Shown piece by piece: positions 46,403-54,882 of a stretch of 64,000 bases of DNA; within the stretch, counting starts at the first letter, position 1, and every line of letters begins with the position of its first letter. The position numbers were made by a program, and so were the translations under genes. The notes beneath the pieces are model-generated. The model had not been told where the DNA came from and ran no database searches. It worked only from the letters and a program-made list of their open reading frames with translations. Source of the stretch: Luteimonas endophytica (GTDB lineage: Bacteria > Pseudomonadota > Gammaproteobacteria > Xanthomonadales > Xanthomonadaceae); NCBI RefSeq assembly GCF_029887875.1, contig NZ_JARXRM010000045.1, positions 172,409 to 236,408 of the forward strand, read 5' to 3'.

Positions 46403-49400
46403 ATGAGGCGTCTAGCAACTGTTGCGATGGCCATGGTCCTTGGCTTGCCCGCAAGCCTGCATGCAGAGCGAACGGTCCCCGCCAACTTCGATACCAACCT
46501 GTCGCGGGCGGCCGGTATCGAAGGTAACGCAGGCTCGGATTTCGGTGAAGCCATAAATTATTACTCAGGCGAGACCACATTCTACGTTCAGGGGCCATCG
46601 GTACCTGGAAATAACGACTTGCCTTTGATGCGGCCGCGCATGTTCCAAGGCTACGACGACGGCCGCAACTACTCGTTCAAGTGGGTATCGGCCGGGCCGT
46701 ATCTGTCAGGAACATACAGCAAGGAGACCGGGTGGGTGACCGATGCGGATGGGGCCGATCGTTTCAAGAGGTGCTCCCGACCGAATGCAAGCGCGTCGGC
46801 GCCGATTGTTGAAAGTACCTCGGGAAAGGCCGGCATATGGGAGCCAGAGGAATACTGGAAAGGCATAACGCTGAATATTGACGGAAAGTCGATGCACCTC
46901 AACGCCGTATGGGATGGGGTGTCGATGCCGAGCATGCCGACGACAGGTGGTCCTTATAGGTGGTCGACGAACAACGGATGGTTCTTTTCTTGTATTACGC
47001 TGCCTTCGGGTGAGGAAGGATTTGTCGGGGTAACGCCGGAGGGCGAGCGGTATCGTTTCGACCGGGTTTCACAATCGTTTCCCTATCCGCAGCTCAAGAA
47101 GTACAACGATCTCGGCGACACGAGGCTTGATGTAGCGGAGGTCAGGATCACCGCGACCAGACACGAAGATAGGTTCGGGAACTGGGTGGAGGGAGGCGCG
47201 ACTAGCGATGGAAGAGCGGTCACTTCTGAGTCAAATGGAACGCGAACTGTCTATAGCAGTGCAGGAAGGCAGTGGATCTATGACAGGGACGGGCAGAACC
47301 TGACGATCACATATCCTGATCTGAGCCAGTGGAAGCTCGAAGTCGACAACGGAATCATCAGGAATGATCATTCCTATCAAGGTTGCGACGGGGGAGTCCA
47401 TCTCGGTGCGAGGTACAGCGGGTCCGCGACGGTAACAATAACCTTGCGTTCAGGGGCGAAAGGCACTTTTAGATTCGAGCCGCGCAACAGGGGTTACTCC
47501 GATACGCAGTACAGGTGCATGGATGACTTCCACAATGGTGAGCGGCTCGCGGTGCAGAACCTGATTCAGGGGATCGCGCTGGTTTCGAAGACGGTAAGCG
47601 GCCCGGGGCTGTCTACGATGACGACATTGTTCGACTACGGTGCCCCGAACGACTGCTTCGTCGGATTTTCTGTTCGTGGTAACGAGTGCACATCGAGTTC
47701 GCCCCGCACACGAACGGTCTCGGTTACACGGCCCGGATACAGTTTCGCTCGATATACGTTCGGGAACCGGGCAGAAGTGGACGATGGTCTGCTTCTGAAG
47801 CTGGAGATTGGCGCGGGGCCGGACAGCATCAGAAGGACGGAAACTTACAAGTACCAGCAGTTTGATCCGATCGGCGTACCTGTCGGCATATCTGAGCAGG
47901 CGCCGCAGCACTGGGCGAAATACCGGGTCGAGGAGAGCGAGAGAGTTGTCACCGATGCTAGCGGCGCTTCATTCGCTAGACGAGTGCTCGAGTTCGATAG
48001 TCTGGCTAGGCCTCTCCGGACGAGGCGCTGGAACTCTTCTGGCTTTGATAGAACGGAGACCGTTGCCTACCACGACAACCTGGCCAGATGGGTGCTCGGC
48101 CAACCGTCACGGCTTACCGTGAACGGGGTCGTCGTCTCCGAGACCAGCTACAGCAGCTACGCCCAGCCGCTGACGTACAGGTCGTTCGGCAAACTCCAGT
48201 GGACGCGGACCCACGATGTGACCATCGCCGGTCAGATGGGTACGGTCAAGACCGTCAAGGACGGCAACAACAACGTCACCACGCTGAGCAACTGGAAGCG
48301 TGGAGTTCCACAATCGATCGCCCATGCCGACGGGACGACGCAATCGGCGGTGGTGAACGATGCGGGATGGATTACCCGGGTCACGGACGAGAACGGCTTC
48401 GCCACCAACTACGCATACGACCCGATGGGGCGGCTGAGCAAGATTACCTATCCGGCCGGCGACAGCACGGCCTGGAATGCGACGACGTTCGTCTTCGAGC
48501 AACGGGCGGGGAGCGCCTATGGGTTGTCCGGAGGCCACTGGCGGCAGGTCATCAGCACCGGCAACGGCCGCAAGCTCACCTATTTCGACGCGTTGTGGCG
48601 GCCGGTGCTGGTGCAGGAGTACGACACCGCCGACGCGGCGGCGACCAATCGTTTCACTCGCTACGCTTACGACCACGACGGGCGGACGACCTTCACCTCG
48701 TACCCGGTGCCCTCTGTGTCGTCGCTGTCTGCCGTCACCCAGGGTGTCCACACCAGCTACGATGCGCTCGGCCGGACCACCTCGGTGCGCCAGAACTCTG
48801 AGCTGGGCGACCTTGTCTCGGCGTACAGCTATCTCAGCAACGACGACGGCTACTACACGCGGGTAACGGACCCCAAGGGCAACCAGACCCGGACCTGGTT
48901 CCAGGCGTTCGACGAGCCGAGCTACGACACCCCGATCTCCATCTGGCATCCGGAGGGGGCGTACACCCACATCACCCGCGACGTGTTCGGCAAGCCGACG
49001 AGGATCCGGCGCAGCAACAGCAGCAGTGCAACCGGCGGCACCACCGTCGTCAATCGCTCCTATAGCTACAATGCCAACCACGAACTGTGCCGCATGGTGG
49101 AACCGGAGACCGGCGCCACCCTGATGGGATACGACGGGGCAGGGAACCTGGCGTGGTCGGCAGGGGGGCTGCCGATCAGCACCGCATGCCACGCGACCGG
49201 AGATACGGCTGCGATCAGCGCCCGGCGCGCGCTCCGCAGCTACGACGAACGCAACCGGATCACGTTCCTCAGCTTCCCCGACAACCGCGGCAACACGGCG
49301 CATACCTATACGCCCGACGGCCTGCCGAGGACCATCGAAGCCAACAACGGCGGCGGCAACGTCGTGACCACGGCGTACAGCTACAACCGGCGTCGCTTGC

Positions 49401-52228
49401 TGACCAGCGAACGGATGGAGTGGGGCACGATCGCCTGGACGCTGGGCACCGGCTACAACGCCAACGGGCATGTCAGCTCGCACAGCTATCCGGCCGAAGG
49501 TGCCGTCAGCTACGCACCCAACGCGTTGGGTCAGCCGACGCGGGTGGGTAACGTCGTCACCGGAGTGACATACCACCCCAATGGAACACCGAAGCAGTTT
49601 GCTTATGACAACGGCATCGTCCACACCTTGACGCAGAACGATCGGGGGCTGCCAGAGACCCGTATGGATGCGTACGAAGACACCAGGTTCCTGCAGGACC
49701 AGTACGACTACGACCCCAACGGCAACGTCGCGGCCATTACCGACGGCGCCACCGGTCGCAACCAGCGCGGCAACCGCGACATGGAGTATGACGGGCTGGA
49801 TCGGCTCACCCGCACCACTTCAGCGATGTTCGGCACTGCGACCTATGCCTATGACGTGCTCGACAATCTGACTCGCACCAAGTTGAGTGGCGGCAATGCC
49901 GCGCGTGACCATCACTACTGTTACGACGGCAGCTGGCGCCTGGCCAGCATCCGGAATGGAAGCTGCAGCGGCAGTACCGTGACGGCTCTCGGCTACGACG
50001 AGCAGGGCAACCTGAGCAGCCGGGGTGGCGTGAATTTTGGCTTCGATTACGGCAACCGCCTGCGCAGCACCAGCGCCGGCAATACCACCTATGTCTACGA
50101 CGGCCTGGGCCGACGGGTGCGGGACATTACCGGGAGCAGCCGTTACAGCCTGTACAGCCAGGCCGGGCAGCTGATGTTCACTTCCGATCGGCGCAAGGAG
50201 CTCGATACCGTCTACCTCTATCTTGGCGACAGGCTGGTGGCCCAGGTCGACCGCTCCAGGGTGCCGCCCAGCGGCGTGCCCACCTTGAGTGTTCCGGCCA
50301 CCAACAATACCAGCTCCTTCACCGCCAGCTGGACCGCGGTTGCCACCGCTGAGCGCTACGAACTGGAACAGCGCAAGGGCGGCGGCGCCTGGGGCCAGGT
50401 CTACAGCGGCCCCAGCCTGAGCACCGTGATCAGTGGCCTGAGCAATGGTAGCTACGAGCACCGCATACGTGCCTGCAATGCCGCTGGCTGCGCGGGATAC
50501 TCGGACATCGAGTCGACGGCAGTCGCGCTGCTGCCCGGCGGCGCTCCCGTCGTGACTGCTCCGGTCCACGACAATGACGGTGCCTTTGCCGTCAGCTGGA
50601 CGGCGGTCGCAGGGGCTGCCAGCTATCGGCTGGAACAGCGCAAGGACGGCGGCGCCTGGAGCGAGATCTACAGCGGCACGGCGCTGAGCAAAGCGATTAC
50701 CGGGTTGAACAATGGTAGCTATGACTATCGCGCGCAGGCGTGCAACGAGGTCGGTTGCGCGGGCTTCTCGCCGATTGCGACGACAACGGTGACGTTTCCG
50801 CCAAGCGGAGGAGCGCCTACATTGACCGCGCCTGCGATCGATAGCGACGGAACGTTCACTGTTTCCTGGACCAGCCGCAGCGGCGCGACCGAGTATCGAC
50901 TGAAGCAGAGCAAGGATGGCGGCAGCTATACCACCGTCTATACAGGCCCAGGCTTCAGCAAGATGATGCTCGGCTTGAGCGTGGGCACCTGGGACTACCA
51001 AGTCCGGGCCTGCAACGTGGGCGGGTGTACGGCGTATTCCAATATCGCAACGACGGAGGTGGTCTTCCCGCCAAGCGGAGCGCCGACCCTGACGGCGCCG
51101 GCTACGGACAACAACGGTGCATTCACCGTCAGCTGGAACAGTGTGACTACAGCGACGAGCTACATCCTGCAGCAACGCAGGAACGGTGGGTCGTGGGGCG
51201 AGATCTACAGCGGCGCAACGCGCAGCAAGGCCGTCTCGGGCCTGAACAACGGCAACTACGACTATCGGGTCCAGGCCTGCAACGCGGGCGGGTGCGGGGC
51301 ATTCTCGGGGATCAAGACCACCGTGGTCACCCACCCGCCGGGGGGCGCCCCGACCGTGACCGCGCCGGCGACCGACAACAATGGGGCGTTCACGATCAGT
51401 TGGACCGGCGTGAGCGGTGCGACGAGTTACGACCTGTGGCAACGCAAGGACGGGAGCGGCGTCGAGGACCCCTGGCAACTGGTCTACAGCGGCGCCTCCT
51501 TGAGCAAGGCGATGTCGGGCCTGGCCAACGGCCGCTACGAGTACCAGGCCAAAGCCTGCAACACCGGAGGTTGCGGCAGCGGCTCGGCGATAAAGGTCAC
51601 CGTGGTGACCCACCCGCCTGGCAGTGCACCTACCGTCACTGCACCGGGATCCAATAGCAACGGCGCCTTCACCGTCAGCTGGACGAGCGTTAGCACGAGC
51701 ACCAGCTACCGTCTCGAACAGAGCAGGAACAGTGGTAGCTGGACGGAGATCTACAGCGGCGCCAGCCGCAGCAAGGCCGTTTCCGGGCTGGGCAACGGCA
51801 GCTACGCTTACCGGGCACGAGCCTGCAATGCCGGCGGCTGCGGCGGCTACTCCGGGATCAAGACTACGCTGGTCACGTTCCCGCCATCGGGCGTGCCCAC
51901 GCTGAATGCACCTGGTCACGTCAACAGCTATCTGCAAACCAGCTACTCCGTGTCCTGGTCCACCGTCGCCACCGCCACCCGCTATGAACTGCAGCGCCAT
52001 CCCGGTAGCGGGAGTTGGAGCGTTGCCTACAACGCTGGCGGGACCAGCTCCACGTTTGCCTCAGTGGTGGGCTTCTGGAGCTATCGCATCCGCGCCTGCA
52101 ATGCCGGAGGATGCGGCTCCTTCTCTTCAGTGAAGACGGTTTCCGTGGAAAACATGGGCGGCTGCAGGCCGGGAGAGCCGACGTGTCAGGATCCGCTGAG
52201 CGTGCCGGAGACGGGAGAGCAGCTATGA
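46403..52228 (+). CDS. Split-RHS shell protein 2: exported YD-repeat protein ending in FN3-like modules
   Basis: A 1941-residue paralogue of the protein at 37518. The signal peptide MRRLATVAMAMVLGLPASLH ends at HAE. The N-terminal ~550 residues differ strongly from protein 1. From AYHDNLARWVLGQPSRLTVN onward the YD shell is closely similar (YAYDPMGRLSKITYP, MEYDGLDRLTRTTSAMFG, YDGLGRRVRD). It again ends at the same point, VYLYLGDRLVAQVD, near residue 1288, followed by seven FN3-like modules and a stop. The start at 46403 follows AGGAGCGAGCTG. The core/toxin gene overlaps its stop by ATGA. Both shells are ~1290 residues despite different N-termini, implying a constrained cavity. Confidence 0.88.
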   Translation: MRRLATVAMAMVLGLPASLHAERTVPANFDTNLSRAAGIEGNAGSDFGEAINYYSGETTFYVQGPSVPGNNDLPLMRPRMFQGYDDGRNYSFKWVSAGPYLSGTYSKETGWVTDADGADRFKRCSRPNASASAPIVESTSGKAGIWEPEEYWKGITLNIDGKSMHLNAVWDGVSMPSMPTTGGPYRWSTNNGWFFSCITLPSGEEGFVGVTPEGERYRFDRVSQSFPYPQLKKYNDLGDTRLDVAEVRITATRHEDRFGNWVEGGATSDGRAVTSESNGTRTVYSSAGRQWIYDRDGQNLTITYPDLSQWKLEVDNGIIRNDHSYQGCDGGVHLGARYSGSATVTITLRSGAKGTFRFEPRNRGYSDTQYRCMDDFHNGERLAVQNLIQGIALVSKTVSGPGLSTMTTLFDYGAPNDCFVGFSVRGNECTSSSPRTRTVSVTRPGYSFARYTFGNRAEVDDGLLLKLEIGAGPDSIRRTETYKYQQFDPIGVPVGISEQAPQHWAKYRVEESERVVTDASGASFARRVLEFDSLARPLRTRRWNSSGFDRTETVAYHDNLARWVLGQPSRLTVNGVVVSETSYSSYAQPLTYRSFGKLQWTRTHDVTIAGQMGTVKTVKDGNNNVTTLSNWKRGVPQSIAHADGTTQSAVVNDAGWITRVTDENGFATNYAYDPMGRLSKITYPAGDSTAWNATTFVFEQRAGSAYGLSGGHWRQVISTGNGRKLTYFDALWRPVLVQEYDTADAAATNRFTRYAYDHDGRTTFTSYPVPSVSSLSAVTQGVHTSYDALGRTTSVRQNSELGDLVSAYSYLSNDDGYYTRVTDPKGNQTRTWFQAFDEPSYDTPISIWHPEGAYTHITRDVFGKPTRIRRSNSSSATGGTTVVNRSYSYNANHELCRMVEPETGATLMGYDGAGNLAWSAGGLPISTACHATGDTAAISARRALRSYDERNRITFLSFPDNRGNTAHTYTPDGLPRTIEANNGGGNVVTTAYSYNRRRLLTSERMEWGTIAWTLGTGYNANGHVSSHSYPAEGAVSYAPNALGQPTRVGNVVTGVTYHPNGTPKQFAYDNGIVHTLTQNDRGLPETRMDAYEDTRFLQDQYDYDPNGNVAAITDGATGRNQRGNRDMEYDGLDRLTRTTSAMFGTATYAYDVLDNLTRTKLSGGNAARDHHYCYDGSWRLASIRNGSCSGSTVTALGYDEQGNLSSRGGVNFGFDYGNRLRSTSAGNTTYVYDGLGRRVRDITGSSRYSLYSQAGQLMFTSDRRKELDTVYLYLGDRLVAQVDRSRVPPSGVPTLSVPATNNTSSFTASWTAVATAERYELEQRKGGGAWGQVYSGPSLSTVISGLSNGSYEHRIRACNAAGCAGYSDIESTAVALLPGGAPVVTAPVHDNDGAFAVSWTAVAGAASYRLEQRKDGGAWSEIYSGTALSKAITGLNNGSYDYRAQACNEVGCAGFSPIATTTVTFPPSGGAPTLTAPAIDSDGTFTVSWTSRSGATEYRLKQSKDGGSYTTVYTGPGFSKMMLGLSVGTWDYQVRACNVGGCTAYSNIATTEVVFPPSGAPTLTAPATDNNGAFTVSWNSVTTATSYILQQRRNGGSWGEIYSGATRSKAVSGLNNGNYDYRVQACNAGGCGAFSGIKTTVVTHPPGGAPTVTAPATDNNGAFTISWTGVSGATSYDLWQRKDGSGVEDPWQLVYSGASLSKAMSGLANGRYEYQAKACNTGGCGSGSAIKVTVVTHPPGSAPTVTAPGSNSNGAFTVSWTSVSTSTSYRLEQSRNSGSWTEIYSGASRSKAVSGLGNGSYAYRARACNAGGCGGYSGIKTTLVTFPPSGVPTLNAPGHVNSYLQTSYSVSWSTVATATRYELQRHPGSGSWSVAYNAGGTSSTFASVVGFWSYRIRACNAGGCGSFSSVKTVSVENMGGCRPGEPTCQDPLSVPETGEQL
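50273..52160 (+). repeat. Tandem FN3-like module repeats in shell protein 2
   Basis: Seven ~265-bp units, each encoding GAPT(L/V)TAPATDNNGAFTVSW-type strands, SYxLxQRKDGG, EIYSGA-LSKA-SGL-NG-Y-YR and ACNxGGC. The inner units are nearly identical in the NNGAFT and ACNAGGCG segments, indicating recent duplication and likely copy-number change. They are two modules more than in protein 1. Confidence 0.82.
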
Positions 52229-53157
52229 ACTGGCGGAAGCTATGGGTGATCGGCCTGCTCGCGGTGTTCTGGCAACCGGCCCATGCGCAGAAGGTGTCCT
52301 ACATCCACACCGACGCGTTGGGCTCGGTCGTGGCGATCACCGACCAGGACCGGAACGTGATCGAACGGCGCGAGTACGAGCCCTACGGCGCCCAGCTGAC
52401 GCCGGTGGTGCAGGACGGGCCGGGGTACACGGGGCATGTGCAGGACGCTGCCACCGGGCTGGTGTATATGCAGCAGCGCTATTACGATCCGGGGATCGGG
52501 AGGTTCCTCTCGGTTGATCCCGTTACGGCTTACGAGAAGCCGATGACGAACTTCAACCGCTACGCCTACGCTTTCAACAGCCCATACAATTTCACCGATC
52601 CTGATGGAAGAGACGGTGTCACCTTTGTTGGCGGTGTGATTACTGAAAGTTGGAACGCACTCAACGGCCGTGGATTCGACGGCGATACGGTGATCGGAGC
52701 GTTGAAGGATGGGTACGATGGTGAAGGTGATGGGTTCGCACAGGCTGCTTTTAATGATGCAACAACATTCGTTCCGGCCGGGGCGATTGCGGGTGGTGTA
52801 ATCAAGCTGACGCGGATAGCAAGAGCAGCAATCCATACGGAACGACTAGCTAATTTTTCACGTCTTAGAACAGCAGCGACATCCGCGCAGCAAGCGTATA
52901 AAGGAAGCACCTTAATCGGACATGCGCTTTCCAAGCATGCTGGGAGAAATCCTGGCGTATGGGGAAGAATGTCTGGTTCCATGAGGACTTGGAATACTCA
53001 AGCAATGAGGCATTTTCGCGAGATCGTCAGGGGGCCAGGTAGGTTCCAAGAAGTTACGAACAAGGATGGCACAAAGTTCCTTGAGAAAACTTTAAGGGAC
53101 GGAAGGGGGGTTCGGCTGAATATGGATGGCACTTTCAAGGGATTCATCGACAAATGA
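52225..53157 (+). CDS. Split-RHS core/toxin protein 2, exported
   Basis: A 310-residue protein with signal peptide MNWRKLWVIGLLAVFWQPAH, cleaved after AHA (~21). The RHS core at residues 24-130 matches core 1 at 58 of 66 positions up to RYYDP. It ends SPYNFTDPDGR, the expected self-cleavage region. The tip (131-310) has a glycine/alanine hydrophobic stretch (FVPAGAIAGGVIKLTRIAR, 182-200) that could cross or insert in membranes. A C-terminal module at 232-310 contains GHALSKHAGRNPGVWGR, HFREIVRGPGRF, FLEKTLRDGRG and NMDGTFKGFI. That module recurs at the C-termini of RHS/CDI proteins and may be an RNase-type fold, not proven. It overlaps both neighbours by ATGA. Confidence 0.85.
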   Translation: MNWRKLWVIGLLAVFWQPAHAQKVSYIHTDALGSVVAITDQDRNVIERREYEPYGAQLTPVVQDGPGYTGHVQDAATGLVYMQQRYYDPGIGRFLSVDPVTAYEKPMTNFNRYAYAFNSPYNFTDPDGRDGVTFVGGVITESWNALNGRGFDGDTVIGALKDGYDGEGDGFAQAAFNDATTFVPAGAIAGGVIKLTRIARAAIHTERLANFSRLRTAATSAQQAYKGSTLIGHALSKHAGRNPGVWGRMSGSMRTWNTQAMRHFREIVRGPGRFQEVTNKDGTKFLEKTLRDGRGVRLNMDGTFKGFIDK

Positions 53158-53627
53158 GCAATCTCGTTGAACTAGTTTTTGAGAACGTTCTAGATGCGCG
53201 ATTGAACGATTTTATAGGCACACTGATTGAAGGTTCTTGCGTTTTGTCGACGGATGTGAGTGAGGCTGACAGAGATTCTTTGGATTGGGATGGTGATGTT
53301 GCAAAGATTCTGAACGCTACGCCGTCTACTTCTGCCACGATCTCCCTGAGTTTAGATAGGGTGGACTGGCCACAGATATCAATCCTAAGGCCGCTTCTTC
53401 AAATCATCAAGTACGATGGAGCGTATGACGTGGCATTGTCTTTCATCCCGGAGGATATTTCCCGTAAGGGTTGCATTGGGCCGATTGAATCGCTTCGCTT
53501 GAGCGCAGTTGAGTTTTTAGGGTTATCTGGTGGCGAGAATGTATATTGTGGGTATGAGCCAGCGCATGATGAGAAGACGAGGTTCTTCACTAATAGCAGC
53601 GCCGGCCCTATAGTCGATTTTTGGTAG
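53154..53627 (+). CDS. Probable immunity protein 2 (unknown family)
   Basis: A 157-residue acidic cytoplasmic protein with no signal peptide. I do not recognise a family. The opening MSNLVELVFENVLDARLNDF, then DVALSFIPEDISRKG and FLGLSGGENVYCGYEPAHDE, look like a compact alpha/beta protein. Its ATG overlaps the toxin stop (ATGA, 53154-53157), the standard arrangement for an antitoxin/immunity gene. Base composition is much more AT-rich than the shell gene. It has no resemblance to the DUF4279 protein of operon 1, consistent with immunity that matches a different tip. Confidence 0.7.
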   Translation: MSNLVELVFENVLDARLNDFIGTLIEGSCVLSTDVSEADRDSLDWDGDVAKILNATPSTSATISLSLDRVDWPQISILRPLLQIIKYDGAYDVALSFIPEDISRKGCIGPIESLRLSAVEFLGLSGGENVYCGYEPAHDEKTRFFTNSSAGPIVDFW

Positions 53628-53771
53628 CAGGCCAGCGTGACAAGAAACTAGAGAGGACAAGCCTCAAGGGGGCGGAGTGGAATGGCCTCGGTTCTTCGGC
53701 CAGTAGACCTAGGGATCATCTGAACAACGTGGCTTGACGCAGTGATTCCAGTGTTTGGGGTCAACAAGCTC

Positions 53772-53963
53772 TCATCGCGACGCTCGTTGCGCCGTTTTCG
53801 GCGAATTTGGGCGGGGTTCCCCGCCCGGGGGACACACCTCTCCCGTCGCCGGCAGCAAGTGCCGGCGCGCCATCCAGAGATTCGACAACGCGAACAACGT
53901 CAGCATCTGGCCGGTATTCTTCATCAAGCCGCGGTAGCGCACCTTGATGTGGCGGAACTGCTG
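53772..53963 (-). mobile_element. C-terminal remnant of an IS5-family transposase
   Basis: The minus-strand reading HIKVRYRGLMKNTGQMLTLF, then ALSNLWMARRHLLPAT and GEVCP, is the conserved end of IS5-type transposases. It runs to a stop at 53772. Nothing upstream of FRHIKVRY matches, so only ~60 codons remain. Confidence 0.7.
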
Positions 53964-54056
53964 CGATGACGTAACGTTTGTTCCGCACATTTGACGGAGG
54001 CGGTGGCCCCCGATGGAATTGGGACTGCGACGTTCCAACCAACGAGGACCACCACC

Positions 54057-54116
54057 ATGAACGAGTCTACGCCTACCCTGGGCAAGGTGATCAAGATCGA
54101 CGAGGCACGGATCCGG
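54057..54116 (+). mobile_element. N-terminal remnant of an IS256-family transposase
   Basis: MNESTPTLGKVIKIDEARIR matches the first 20 residues typical of an IS256-type transposase. The sequence then switches to unrelated DNA. The preceding AACGAGGACCACCACC would be the element's leader. Confidence 0.5.
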
Positions 54117-54273
54117 GTGCCGGCACCCGGTGGCGCCGCCGCCCATTTCACGGCGTTGAAAGGCGCCCTTCACCATCATGGCCGTTCGGACCGCCGACCA
54201 TCCGAGGCGGTCGCCACGCATGAGGTTTTCCATGTTCGTCTGCAGCTCCGTCGCTCCTGAATCCAGGGCCATC

Positions 54274-54867
54274 GTGAAGGCGGCCGCAATCGCGCTGGTC
54301 GCTTTCGGCTTGCTGGCCGCGTGCGCGCCCGGCGACGACGCCGCGCAGCCGGCTGGCGAATCACCGGCGCCAGCCTCCAATGCGGCGCCGGCGCCCGCGG
54401 GCGACGCCGCCATGCAACAGGACCCCACGCCCGACGACGGCACGCAGCAAGACGCCACGCCCGCGGCCGCCACGGGCGGCACGGTGGGCGGCGATGGCTC
54501 GGAGATCCGGCTGGAGGCGCTGAGCGCGAGCGACCTGGAAGGTGCGGACCTGGGGGGCGAACTCGGCTGCAGTTTCTCCGCCGACGGGCAGCCGCTGCTG
54601 CACGCCATGGGGATCGTGGCGTCGGAGGAGCCGGCCCGGGGCATCGTGAAGGTCGCCGGCTACGTGGAGCCGGTGCGCGCGCCGGGCGGGTTCGACGGCA
54701 TGACCCGCGACCCCACGTTCACCGGGCAGGGCAAGACCATCCGCATCGTCGAGACCGGCGCCGCGATCGGCGGCGGCGAGTCGCCGCCACGCCCGGCCAC
54801 GCTGACCTACCAGCGCGCCGATGGCGCCAGCCGCACCTTCGAGGGCCGCTGGCAGTGCGGGCCCTGA
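54274..54867 (+). CDS. Putative lipoprotein
   Basis: A 197-residue protein when started at GTG 54274, giving VKAAAIALVAFGLLAAC with a lipobox LAAC. Upstream in-frame ATGs would add residues partly from IS-derived DNA. After the lipid-anchored Cys comes a Pro/Ala/Gln-rich spacer (DPTPDDGTQQDATPA), then a ~115-residue domain with Cys in GCSFSADG and a final WQCGP, which may pair. The domain contains LLHAMGIV, VKVAGYVEPVRAPGG and TYQRADGASRTFEGRW. It resembles uncharacterised xanthomonad lipoproteins. Function unknown. Confidence 0.65.
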   Translation: MKAAAIALVAFGLLAACAPGDDAAQPAGESPAPASNAAPAPAGDAAMQQDPTPDDGTQQDATPAAATGGTVGGDGSEIRLEALSASDLEGADLGGELGCSFSADGQPLLHAMGIVASEEPARGIVKVAGYVEPVRAPGGFDGMTRDPTFTGQGKTIRIVETGAAIGGGESPPRPATLTYQRADGASRTFEGRWQCGP

Positions 54868-54882
54868 GCCGGGCGCGCGCCC

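Larger units (their letters stand above)
53628..54273. other. Right flank of the island: IS remnant cluster
   Basis: 645 bp without an intact gene. It contains the tail of an IS5-type transposase (minus strand), directly abutting the beginning of an IS256-type transposase (plus strand). The following lipoprotein gene begins about 160 bp after the IS256 fragment ends. Confidence 0.55.

Noticed and set aside
46185..46403. A 72-codon leader gene overlapping the start of RHS shell 2 (TGATG)
   Set aside because: It has no recognisable content, no good ribosome-binding site and no counterpart before RHS shell 1. The overlap is probably chance.
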